Positions 1 through 6,103 of a stretch of DNA of 13,836 bases are shown here, piece after piece. Position numbers and translations under genes: made by a program. The stretch is taken from assembly GCA_024405585.1 (NCBI GenBank), contig JAKSOM010000010.1:1-13836 (forward strand). The letters run 5' to 3'. Position 1 is the stretch's first letter, and the number at the start of each line of letters is the position of its first letter. The notes under the pieces are model-generated. The model was not told the DNA's origin, did not search any database, and was given only the letters and a program-made list of their open reading frames with translations. The stretch is from Acidaminococcaceae bacterium. GTDB lineage: Bacteria; Bacillota; Negativicutes; Acidaminococcales; Acidaminococcaceae.

Positions 1-362
1 AATCCACAACATCCTTTGCATTATAGCATATTTTGCTATGACTCTATTATACGAGTGGGAGGGGACGGGCCGATATGTGAGCGTGGAGCGGTATAGGGCG
101 TGGCTTAAGGGTTTTGACGGCAGCTGTTATATGTTGTTTTTAATTTGGCATACGATAAGAATTTGCTTGCATTCGGATGGGTTTGGGTGTATAACATAAT
201 ATAATTTATGAAGAGAAGAATTGTAGTCCGGTGCAGGCCGGAGAGAGTTTTTTTGTTGGGGGTTATATTTTCGGGCTTGGGCAGCAGATGTGGTGCGGCA
301 CAGGGTCTGAGGAGCTGATGTATTGTGATACAGGGCACGGAAGTGAATGGATAGGGGTGAGC
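1..362. other. Gene-free upstream region and operon leader
   Basis: No convincing gene is seen here on either strand. An inverted repeat (ATAGCA, five-base loop, TGCTAT) lies at 23-39 and could be an operator or the remains of an upstream element. A promoter is called at 167-195, so the exbB transcript would have a leader of about 160 bases. Within it, 227-242 can form a small hairpin (TCCGG/CCGGA) followed by a T-run at 247-253, and 319-332 can form TGTAT/ATACA. I looked for known riboswitch landmarks and recognised none. Confidence 0.5.
167..195 (+). promoter_or_regulatory. Predicted sigma-A promoter of the exbB operon
   Basis: A -35 element TTGCAT (167-172) and a -10 element TATAAC (190-195) are separated by 17 bases. 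The same TTGCA-type -35 with a 17-base spacer occurs at two other predicted promoters in this window (5517-5545 and 6954-6982), which supports the call. Transcription would start near 202-204. A second TATAAT at 200-205 has no -35 at proper spacing. Confidence 0.55.
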
Positions 363-956
363 ATGATGGAGTTGTGGAATTGGTTTGTTAAGGGTGGATA
401 CGTTATGTATCCGATTTTGTTTTGTTCCGTGGTAGCTTTTGCTATTGCCGCAGACAGATTGCTGGAGTACGGGCGGAGTTCTTCAGGGGAAGTGTTTTTT
501 GTTCGGTTGAGGGAAAGTTTGGCAGCCGGGCGGCAGGATGAGGTTTTGGAGTTGGCGAACGGTGCCTCGGGGGATGCGGCCAAGCTTACGGGAAAATTTT
601 TGCAACACAGGGATTTGTTGTTGTTGGAGAATGATGCAAATCTGGTTTTGGATGGCTATGAAAAGAATTTGGTTTTCTTGGATATGATTGTGACGGTGTC
701 GCCATTGCTGGGTTTGTTGGGGACCATTTTGGGCATGATTAGTTCTTTCAAGATTTTTGATTTGCGTGCCGGCCAGCCCTTTGCCATTACGGGGGGCATT
801 GGCGAAGCGCTTATCGCTACGGCTTTTGGGCTGATTGTGGCAATTGTGGCTTTGGCTTTGCATGGCGTGTTGCGTTACCGGGCGGAAAAGCTGGGTACGG
901 AGATTAAGGAATGTTGCAATATTCTTGAAACGGCCAAGAGGGAGGGAGTCCTATGA
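363..956 (+). CDS. exbB: ExbB/TolQ/MotA-family proton channel subunit
   Basis: This is the inner-membrane stator of the ExbB-ExbD-TonB motor, which converts proton motive force into energy for outer-membrane transport. The protein is 197 residues with helices near 13-30, 107-129 and 147-168. The typical MotA/TolQ/ExbB core is visible in MIVTVSPLLGLLGTILGM (108-125) and the glycine/alanine-rich segment ITGGIGEALIATAFGL (142-157). I chose the ATG at 363 because AGGGGTGA ends two bases before it. A GTG at 231 would add 44 residues that look non-coding. The stop overlaps the exbD start (ATGA). The neighbouring tonB favours ExbB over TolQ or MotA. Confidence 0.9.
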   Translation: MMELWNWFVKGGYVMYPILFCSVVAFAIAADRLLEYGRSSSGEVFFVRLRESLAAGRQDEVLELANGASGDAAKLTGKFLQHRDLLLLENDANLVLDGYEKNLVFLDMIVTVSPLLGLLGTILGMISSFKIFDLRAGQPFAITGGIGEALIATAFGLIVAIVALALHGVLRYRAEKLGTEIKECCNILETAKREGVL

Positions 957-1363
957 AATTCCGGGAGCGAAAAAAAAGTTTGCCGGCGGTGATGGTGATT
1001 CCCATGATCGACATTATGTTTTTCCTCTTGGTCTTTTTTATGCTCAGCACCATGTATATGACTAATTTGAAGACCGTGGCGGTGAAGCTTGGCGATATCC
1101 AGGGTTCGGCCATTTCCCAGCAAAATGTGGCGTTTGCAGTGTCCATTGACCATGACAATAATTATTTTGTTGGGGATGTGAAGGTGGATTTGAATATTTT
1201 ACGCAATTATGCACAGAAGGAAATCCAGCATAACCCCAATGCCTTTGTGGTGGTGAGGACTGATGTCAACAGTTCCTACAGCGCATTCAACGATTTGGTT
1301 GGGGCATTGAAATCTGTGGGGGTGGCCCGTTTCGGTATTGCTGCCGAGTCGATGGACAAATGA
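953..1363 (+). CDS. exbD: ExbD/TolR-family biopolymer transport protein
   Basis: This is the second subunit of the TonB motor. It has 136 residues with a short basic N-terminus, one transmembrane helix (about 14-36) and a periplasmic domain. The helix carries PMIDIMFFLLVFFM, in which Asp20 matches the essential proton-carrying aspartate of ExbD/TolR. The length is normal for ExbD. Its start overlaps the exbB stop by four bases and its own stop overlaps the tonB start by four bases. Such translational coupling is usual for subunits needed in fixed ratio. Confidence 0.9.
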   Translation: MKFRERKKSLPAVMVIPMIDIMFFLLVFFMLSTMYMTNLKTVAVKLGDIQGSAISQQNVAFAVSIDHDNNYFVGDVKVDLNILRNYAQKEIQHNPNAFVVVRTDVNSSYSAFNDLVGALKSVGVARFGIAAESMDK

Positions 1364-1974
1364 ATTGGTACAGACAACGACTGTTAATTTGTTTCATAGG
1401 TTCCTTGGTTGTCCATGTGTTAGTCCTGGGGTGTGCGTGCGTTGTTTTTAATCCGACGATTTTTTCGGAGACATCCGCAGATATTTATGATGCCGGAGAT
1501 TTGAGCGGCACCTATTTGTCGGAGCCGGTTCGGGAAGCTGATGAAAAGGCGGAGCGGGTGGCACGCCGTTATGTAAGCAAAATTGAGTTTGTAATTTTGA
1601 AGCAGGATGTTGCGGATAAATTGTTCGGACGAACGAATATAATAGCCAGGCAGGTGGATGACCAGAGGGCTAAGGATGCCCGTAAGACATTGCCGGTTAT
1701 TAAGAATCCGGCGGTGATGCCTAAATTGGTTAAGCGTACCAAGATTCGTTATCCGGCAGAGGCCGGCGGAGAGACGGGTTCCGTGGTGGTATGTTTGCTG
1801 GTGGGATATAACGGACGTCCGGAGTATGCTTCTACTGCGGAGTCCAGTGGGAACCGTTTTTTGGATGCGGCTGCGTTGGATGGTTGTATTGATTGGAGGT
1901 TTACGCCGGCCAAGGATTCCAAGGGTCGGTTAGTACGTTGTTTGGTGTATATTCCGGTGCTGGTGGAACCTTAG
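1360..1974 (+). CDS. tonB: TonB-family energy transducer
   Basis: TonB links the ExbBD motor to outer-membrane receptors. The protein has 204 residues with one N-terminal helix (about 8-30) containing Ser15-x3-His19, the spacing of the conserved Ser/His pair in TonB signal anchors. A TonB C-terminal domain follows (about 125-203), recognisable from IRYPAEAGGETGSVVV, the SSGNRFLDAAALDG segment and WRFTPAKDSKGR. The spacer (about 31-120) is charged and lacks the long Pro-Glu/Pro-Lys repeats of E. coli TonB, so the reach across the periplasm may be shorter or differently built. No TonB-dependent receptor is present in the window, so the cargo is unknown. Confidence 0.87.
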   Translation: MNWYRQRLLICFIGSLVVHVLVLGCACVVFNPTIFSETSADIYDAGDLSGTYLSEPVREADEKAERVARRYVSKIEFVILKQDVADKLFGRTNIIARQVDDQRAKDARKTLPVIKNPAVMPKLVKRTKIRYPAEAGGETGSVVVCLLVGYNGRPEYASTAESSGNRFLDAAALDGCIDWRFTPAKDSKGRLVRCLVYIPVLVEP

Positions 1975-1985
1975 GGAGTGTGGGG

Positions 1986-2261
1986 ATGATGGACAGACGA
2001 AGTTTTTTTACCAAGGCCTTTCCCGCTTATGCATATCGGGTCGGGGAACTTTTTGCCGATGAGGCGGGTTTGAGTCGGAAGGGAATAGAGAGAAGTTATT
2101 TTGATTCTTTTGAGAGCGCCTACCCCTTTTTGAGCGAGGTGAGTATGGAAATGCTGTACCAGGCGGCGAAGCAGGTGGGGATTAATCCTGAGGGAATGAC
2201 CAAGATTCAGTTGGCAAAGGCGGTGTATGAGAATAGGGGTAAGGTCTATCATGACGGTTGA
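1986..2261 (+). CDS. Small protein with Tat-motif-like start and Rho_N-like C-terminus
   Basis: I do not recognise this 91-residue protein as a named family. The N-terminus MMDRRSFFTKAF resembles the twin-arginine consensus (RRxFxK), but what follows (PAYAYRVGELFADEAG) is not a hydrophobic signal stretch, so export by Tat is doubtful. Residues 55-83 (MLYQAAKQVGINPEGMTKIQ onward) look like a Rho_N/SAP-type helix-turn-helix fold (L..AAK..GI....MTK..L..A). The start at 1986 has AGGGAG at 1973-1978. The gene sits between tonB and a Cys/His-rich protein, upstream of a real Tat substrate. A role as an adaptor, or as a decoy for Tat-signal binding, is speculation. Confidence 0.72.
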   Translation: MMDRRSFFTKAFPAYAYRVGELFADEAGLSRKGIERSYFDSFESAYPFLSEVSMEMLYQAAKQVGINPEGMTKIQLAKAVYENRGKVYHDG

Positions 2262-2943
2262 TGAGGCATTGACCCAGTCCCTGTTGTTGTTTATGCAAAA
2301 GGGGAAGGGCAACGGGTTGGAATATGTGAGCCGCAGCCACACCGCCGGTATGGGGTGGTATTACTGGTTGCATGGTGTTCCCGGTGTTTATGAAATTGAG
2401 CTGAATGAATTGTACAAGGAGGGTAAGGAAGCGAAGTTTTATTTGCGTTATTACCCGGATACGGAAGAGGAAGTTTTGGAGAATTATTCCGTACAGGAGC
2501 AGATTTTGCGGTTTAACGATCAGTTCTTTAATGACAATGCCATCAGGGAGGAAGACCACGAGATTTGTCCCTGTTGTACGGTCCCGGATATGGAACATTT
2601 GCATGGTGATGGGGAGGGTTGTCATCACCATCATCACAAGGCGGAAACCAACAGAAAAGTGGGCATCCCCATTTTGGCAGAGAAGTTTAATATGAATAAG
2701 AAACTTTATACTATTGGGATGTTATGCGTTAATACCGAGGATGAGGCGGTGAAGCTTTATTTGGACACCATGGAGCGTTTGGTGGAAATTTCTGAAAAAG
2801 GAATCAGGTTTACCCTGAACGGCCAAGATGTGGAGTTGGTTCCGCCTGGAGGCATTGATAGGAATGTGCCGGGCATGGAACTGGGAAAAAGATTTGTCAG
2901 TTTCCTGCAGGAAAAACTGATACCGGTTTTGAACGAAATGTAA
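2251..2943 (+). CDS. Cytoplasmic protein with Cys/His metal-binding cluster, unknown family
   Basis: This 230-residue soluble protein has no signal peptide or membrane helix. Its middle (106-129) is dense in metal ligands: CPCC at 106-109, HLH at 116-118, then Cys124 followed by five histidines (125-129). The flanks look like an ordinary folded protein, with a tyrosine-rich N-terminal half and a helical C-terminal half (150-230). I do not recognise the family. I chose the ATG at 2251, which overlaps the previous gene by 11 bases and has TAGGGGTAAGG just upstream. An ATG at 2227 would add eight residues. Two genes downstream lies a predicted metallo-hydrolase exported folded by Tat, so a metal-delivery or maturation role is plausible but unproven. 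Confidence 0.75.
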   Translation: MTVDEALTQSLLLFMQKGKGNGLEYVSRSHTAGMGWYYWLHGVPGVYEIELNELYKEGKEAKFYLRYYPDTEEEVLENYSVQEQILRFNDQFFNDNAIREEDHEICPCCTVPDMEHLHGDGEGCHHHHHKAETNRKVGIPILAEKFNMNKKLYTIGMLCVNTEDEAVKLYLDTMERLVEISEKGIRFTLNGQDVELVPPGGIDRNVPGMELGKRFVSFLQEKLIPVLNEM

Positions 2944-2976
2944 AAAAATATAAATTTTCAGAAAGGAGGAAGGATC

Positions 2977-3105
2977 ATGGAGAACACCGAAGCAAAGGGA
3001 TTTTGCTGGCCAGGGTTTGCCGCCGGATTTGTGGGCGGTGCTATTCTTTTCGTTTTGACAATTTATTTTGTTAAAGCGACAATGTTCTCGTTGACAGCTG
3101 CTTGA
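2977..3105 (+). CDS. Small single-helix membrane peptide (42 aa)
   Basis: A short gene is preceded by a near-perfect ribosome binding site (GAAAGGAGGA, 2961-2970) six bases before the ATG. The 42-residue product has a polar start (MENTEAKGFCWPG), one predicted membrane helix (about 12-34) with small-residue packing motifs (GFAAGFVGGAIL), and a short tail ending SLTAA. It lies 33 bases after the Cys/His protein and 19 bases before the hydrolase, so it is probably co-translated with both. The strong site and helix packing motif suggest a small subunit of a membrane complex, perhaps of the large membrane protein at 4229-5509. No family is recognised. Confidence 0.68.
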   Translation: MENTEAKGFCWPGFAAGFVGGAILFVLTIYFVKATMFSLTAA

Positions 3106-3124
3106 ATTTAGGAGGTGAAGAAAA

Positions 3125-4213
3125 ATGGCTGTAAATCGTAGGGATTTTTTGAAAGGTCTGGCAGTGGGCGGGACCACCGGCTACTTTGCAATGGCCGGTT
3201 TGTCTTCCACAATTTTGAAGGACACGTTTTTGCCCAATGAACCTGTAGGGGATGTTGAAATTGGTGAAGTTAAGAGCATCAAATGCACTGTAGTTTCCGA
3301 GACCAGCTGGTTCAACAACAAGGTGTTGGTGGGTGATATGATGAAGGCCGGCGGCCTGCTGGTTAACCAATACATCATTCCTTGGACCCACAAAGGTGTT
3401 GCAGAAGGTTACAATGGGGATAACTCCGGTGGTTATTGCACATTGATTGATGTGGAATTTTTGGATGGAACCAAAAAGAAAATTTTGTTTGATTGCGGCT
3501 GGAACACGGCTTGGATGGACACTTGCCTGCAACGTGAGGGCGTGGACAAGATGTTGGAGAAGGACCAAATTGATTTGTTCTATATTACCCACGAACATTT
3601 CGACCATTATTGGGGTGTTGAATCCGTGCTGAAGCACTGCAACGATATGCCCATTGCCGTTCCCAAGGGATTTTATCAGGAAGGTTATGATCTGCTTTGC
3701 AACAAAGGGCATTGGGAGGTTCCCGGCGTTAAGAACGACTATCCTGCCAAGGGACAGGTCACTACCCGTGAATCCGGCAAGGTGCACAAGATTTTCCCGG
3801 GCGTAGCTTCCATTACCTTCGATTCTTCCATCATTACCCGTGTCAAGGGTGAGCAGGCCCTGATTTTCAATATCAAGGATAAGGGTTTGGCCATTGTTAC
3901 CGGTTGCTGCCATATGGGCATTATTTCGCTGCTGCAGGAAGTTCGCCATCGTGTAAAAGGCGGCGAAAAGATTTATGCAATCCAGGGCGGGTTACATATC
4001 AGTCCCTTTGAGGATTGGGATCCCCAGTATGATGATTTAATTTTGGCTATTCCCAAGTACGGCATTGAAGTAATGGGTTGCAACCACTGCACCGGTTATT
4101 CGACTGCGGAAAAGATGATTAAAGCCGGCCTCCCTGTAGTTCAAGGTACCGCCCGTTTCAAGAGCAAAAAGAAATTGTACCTCGGTAATGGCGACCAGAT
4201 TGTGTTCGGTTGA
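3125..4213 (+). CDS. Tat-exported metallo-beta-lactamase-fold hydrolase (COG1237-like)
   Basis: The 362-residue protein starts with a clear Tat signal (NRRDFLKGLAVGG, then a hydrophobic stretch and AMA at 22-24 as likely cleavage site). The mature part shows the metallo-beta-lactamase fold: HEHFDH at 156-161, the CCH triplet ending at His263, GGLH ending at His291 and NHCTG at 320-324. The CCH, GGLH and HCTG pattern matches the family related to dihydropterin ribofuranosyl-aminobenzene phosphate synthase (COG1237), which is usually cytoplasmic. Tat export implies the enzyme folds and takes up metal inside the cell. The ribosome binding site is perfect (AGGAGGTGA), and arginine codons are mainly CGT (6 of 8), which suggests high expression. 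The substrate is unknown. Confidence 0.85.
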   Translation: MAVNRRDFLKGLAVGGTTGYFAMAGLSSTILKDTFLPNEPVGDVEIGEVKSIKCTVVSETSWFNNKVLVGDMMKAGGLLVNQYIIPWTHKGVAEGYNGDNSGGYCTLIDVEFLDGTKKKILFDCGWNTAWMDTCLQREGVDKMLEKDQIDLFYITHEHFDHYWGVESVLKHCNDMPIAVPKGFYQEGYDLLCNKGHWEVPGVKNDYPAKGQVTTRESGKVHKIFPGVASITFDSSIITRVKGEQALIFNIKDKGLAIVTGCCHMGIISLLQEVRHRVKGGEKIYAIQGGLHISPFEDWDPQYDDLILAIPKYGIEVMGCNHCTGYSTAEKMIKAGLPVVQGTARFKSKKKLYLGNGDQIVFG

Positions 4214-4228
4214 TAGGAGGGTGTTGTA

Positions 4229-5509
4229 ATGAATACATTAAGGAATCATATGTGGCTTGAAAGCCGTCTCTTTGAGGATAAAATGTCACAACCAGCCCGT
4301 GGTATTTTAGGTGTGTTGGTATCGTTCATTATGTTTTACGTTCTTTGGTGGGTGTTCATGGATGTACGTGGCATTATGAAGTGGTACACTCCCCAATACG
4401 GGTATATGTACATTCGTTGGATTTTGATTGTTGCCATTTGGCAGGCTTATATTTTCAATTTCTGGCCTTTTAGCCTGGAATGGCGCGAAAGCAAGCATCC
4501 GTTGGTAACCGGTGGCACCTTGATTCTGGTGAACTTCGCAGTGGTCGGGATTGTTATTTGGGGCTTCTTCTATAATTTCTTGGGCAAGTTCTCCATTCCG
4601 TACCTGAGCGTTGATCAATTGGAGGGATTGGGCATGACCCGTTTCTATGCCCGTGAGTATTCTTCCTTGGCGATTCTTATGTTTGCTGCCATTGCTTCCT
4701 GGTTGAGTCCGATTGTTCCTGTTTGCTTTGGTAATCATCCTTGGCAAGGCATGAAGCAACCTGCACGTGGCATCACCGTATTTATGGTGACGTTCTTTAT
4801 GTCCGTAATGTTCTTCTTCTGCCTGATGCATCCCCATTACCATGTATTGTTCTGGCCGTTCCAAGAATATGCGGCAGCCTATCCTTGGTGGTATGATTTT
4901 GCTCATACTCTTCACGGCAACTATAATGTCGGTTGGGTAATGTGCGGTACAGTGGCAATTTGGTTGTTGGAGTTAACTTTTGACCGTTATCCATTCCGTC
5001 TGATTCGCAACAAGATTCTTCGCGGGGTTGTTGGTTTCGTGGGCGTTTGGGCATTTGCAATGTTGTTGTTCTATATGTTCAACTTCGTTCAAGATTTGTC
5101 CTGGGGTCCTGCAGTAGACGGGGCAAAACGTATTTATGCTCCCGATTGGCGTTACCTGCATAGCGGTGAATTGGCGATTATGGCTCTGATACCTGCCATG
5201 ATTCTGAACTTCTATTTTGATAATGGTCCTAAAAAATACAGTCCTGCTGTAAATATTGCCATTCGTTTGGCGATTATTGCCGTAGCAACTTGTGTTTTCC
5301 ATTTCTTGTATTACAAATTCAGTCCCGGATTGTTGGGTACTCAGGCAGGTTACAGCCATCCGCAACAATTCCCCATGGCGCCTGGCATTCTTTTCATTTG
5401 CACCATGTTGTTCCATAATTGGTTTATGGATTTTTGGCCCGGCAAGAAACGTACAGGCAATCGTGAGGTTGAATTGGACGAAGAAGGGGAAGAGATTGGA
5501 GTTCAGTGA
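4229..5509 (+). CDS. Aromatic-rich polytopic membrane protein made of repeated hairpins, unknown family
   Basis: This 426-residue integral membrane protein has about ten predicted helices and a charged C-terminal tail. It appears built from repeated two-helix units, each introduced by a loop with aromatic/acidic residues and proline: LFEDKMSQPARG (14-25), FNFWPF (76-81), CFGNHPWQGMKQPARG (166-181), TFDRYPF (250-256), YFDNGPKKY (329-337) and FMDFWPGKK (399-407). QPARGI is exactly repeated at 21-26 and 177-182. About 20 tryptophans and several histidines near membrane boundaries (HPHYH at 201-205) stand out, and could bind a cofactor or aromatic ligand. 14 of 18 arginine codons are CGT. It starts 15 bases after the hydrolase, behind TAGGAGGGTG. 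I do not recognise the family; a transporter or membrane anchor is possible. Confidence 0.82.
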   Translation: MNTLRNHMWLESRLFEDKMSQPARGILGVLVSFIMFYVLWWVFMDVRGIMKWYTPQYGYMYIRWILIVAIWQAYIFNFWPFSLEWRESKHPLVTGGTLILVNFAVVGIVIWGFFYNFLGKFSIPYLSVDQLEGLGMTRFYAREYSSLAILMFAAIASWLSPIVPVCFGNHPWQGMKQPARGITVFMVTFFMSVMFFFCLMHPHYHVLFWPFQEYAAAYPWWYDFAHTLHGNYNVGWVMCGTVAIWLLELTFDRYPFRLIRNKILRGVVGFVGVWAFAMLLFYMFNFVQDLSWGPAVDGAKRIYAPDWRYLHSGELAIMALIPAMILNFYFDNGPKKYSPAVNIAIRLAIIAVATCVFHFLYYKFSPGLLGTQAGYSHPQQFPMAPGILFICTMLFHNWFMDFWPGKKRTGNREVELDEEGEEIGVQ

Positions 5510-5516
5510 CTTTTAT

Positions 5517-5545
5517 TTGCAAAAAGGTTTCTGATAAGTTATAAT
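5517..5545 (+). promoter_or_regulatory. Predicted promoter of the tat operon
   Basis: The -35 element TTGCAA (5517-5522) and -10 element TATAAT (5540-5545) are exactly 17 bases apart, the same arrangement as at the ctsR promoter. Transcription would start near 5552, which places the hairpin at 5555-5583 at the very 5' end of the transcript. Confidence 0.65.
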
Positions 5546-5554
5546 ACATAAGAC

Positions 5555-5590
5555 GGGCTGAACAGGCGGGGCCTGTTCAGCCCTATTTTT
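5555..5590 (+). terminator. Hairpin with T-tract between the hydrolase operon and tat genes
   Basis: A perfect 13-base inverted repeat (GGGCTGAACAGGC at 5555-5567, mirrored at 5571-5583) encloses a three-base loop and is followed by TATTTTTT. This is a good intrinsic terminator for the operon ending at 5509. It also lies downstream of the tat promoter, so it may act as a stabilising 5' hairpin or attenuator for tatBAC. Confidence 0.75.
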
Positions 5591-5601
5591 TGGAGAAGGA
5601 A

Positions 5602-5874
5602 ATGAGTATTGGTTTTGGTGAAATTATCATGATATTGTGTGTGGCCTTTTTTGTGGTTGGCCCCAAGGATATGCCCAAGGTTGCAAGGGCCCTTGCACGG
5701 GGTGTAAAGAAGCTACGCAATATGATGAAAAGCATCACTGAAGAATTTGAAGAAGAAATTGACATTGAGGATACAAGAAAAACTTTGTCCTCCGCCAATG
5801 AGGAATATAAGCGGGTGCAGGAACAGGTTAACAAGCTGAACAACGTGAAAGATGTTGTTGACTTGGTGAAATAG
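5602..5874 (+). CDS. tatB: Twin-arginine translocase subunit TatB-like
   Basis: This is a Tat subunit thought to form the substrate-receptor complex with TatC. The 90-residue protein has a short N-terminal helix (about 4-20) with Glu7 and the hinge VVGPKDMPKVAR. The Gly-Pro hinge followed by an amphipathic helix is typical of TatB. A charged, probably coiled region (about 40-90, with EEFEEEIDIED) follows, longer than in a typical TatA. I chose the ATG at 5602 because GGAGAAGGA (5592-5600) precedes it. A TTG at 5590 would sit in the terminator T-tract. TatA and TatB are hard to separate by sequence alone. Confidence 0.8.
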   Translation: MSIGFGEIIMILCVAFFVVGPKDMPKVARALARGVKKLRNMMKSITEEFEEEIDIEDTRKTLSSANEEYKRVQEQVNKLNNVKDVVDLVK

Positions 5875-5914
5875 GTGCCCCGGCTTATTATGGGATTGTG
5901 TAAAGGAGATTGAA

Positions 5915-6103
5915 ATGAGATTAGGCGCAACAGAACTACTCTTGATTTTGGCCATTGCTTTCCTGGTTTTCGGAGGGTCAAAACTTACCGGCATCGGCAA
6001 GGCGTTGGGGACCAGTATCCGTGAGTTTAAGCAGGAAGTAAAATCCACGGACAAGGAAGAGAAGAAGGAAGAGAACGATGGAGCAGACACCACAGGAAAA
6101 TGA
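5915..6103 (+). CDS. tatA: Twin-arginine translocase subunit TatA
   Basis: TatA is the pore-forming or membrane-weakening subunit that polymerises to pass folded proteins. The 62-residue protein shows the standard layout: membrane helix (about 5-20), FGGSKLTGIGKALG hinge and amphipathic helix, then a charged lysine/glutamate tail. The LVFGGSKLTGIGKALGTSIREF type of hinge is a TatA hallmark. AAGGAGAT lies five bases before the ATG. The 3' end overlaps tatC by 26 bases in another frame, which suggests coupled translation. Confidence 0.9.
   Translation: MRLGATELLLILAIAFLVFGGSKLTGIGKALGTSIREFKQEVKSTDKEEKKEENDGADTTGK

Noticed and set aside
231..362. Extended GTG start for ExbB adding 44 residues
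   Set aside because: The added segment does not resemble ExbB, and a better ribosome binding site precedes the ATG at 363.
203..362. Riboswitch in the exbB leader (cobalamin or similar, expected for a TonB operon)
   Set aside because: No B12-box-like or other conserved riboswitch core was found by eye; a covariance-model search would be decisive.
1893..1985. Upstream start for the 91-residue protein inside tonB
   Set aside because: The extra 31 residues overlap the conserved TonB C-terminal domain in another frame; AGGGAG before 1986 marks the likely start.
2620..2640. The five-histidine run as an engineered tag or vector sequence
   Set aside because: It is internal, adjoined by Cys and other His residues, and embedded in an operon with normal native context.
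5590..5601. TTG start for TatB
   Set aside because: It lies in the terminator T-tract and overlaps the ribosome binding site of the ATG at 5602.
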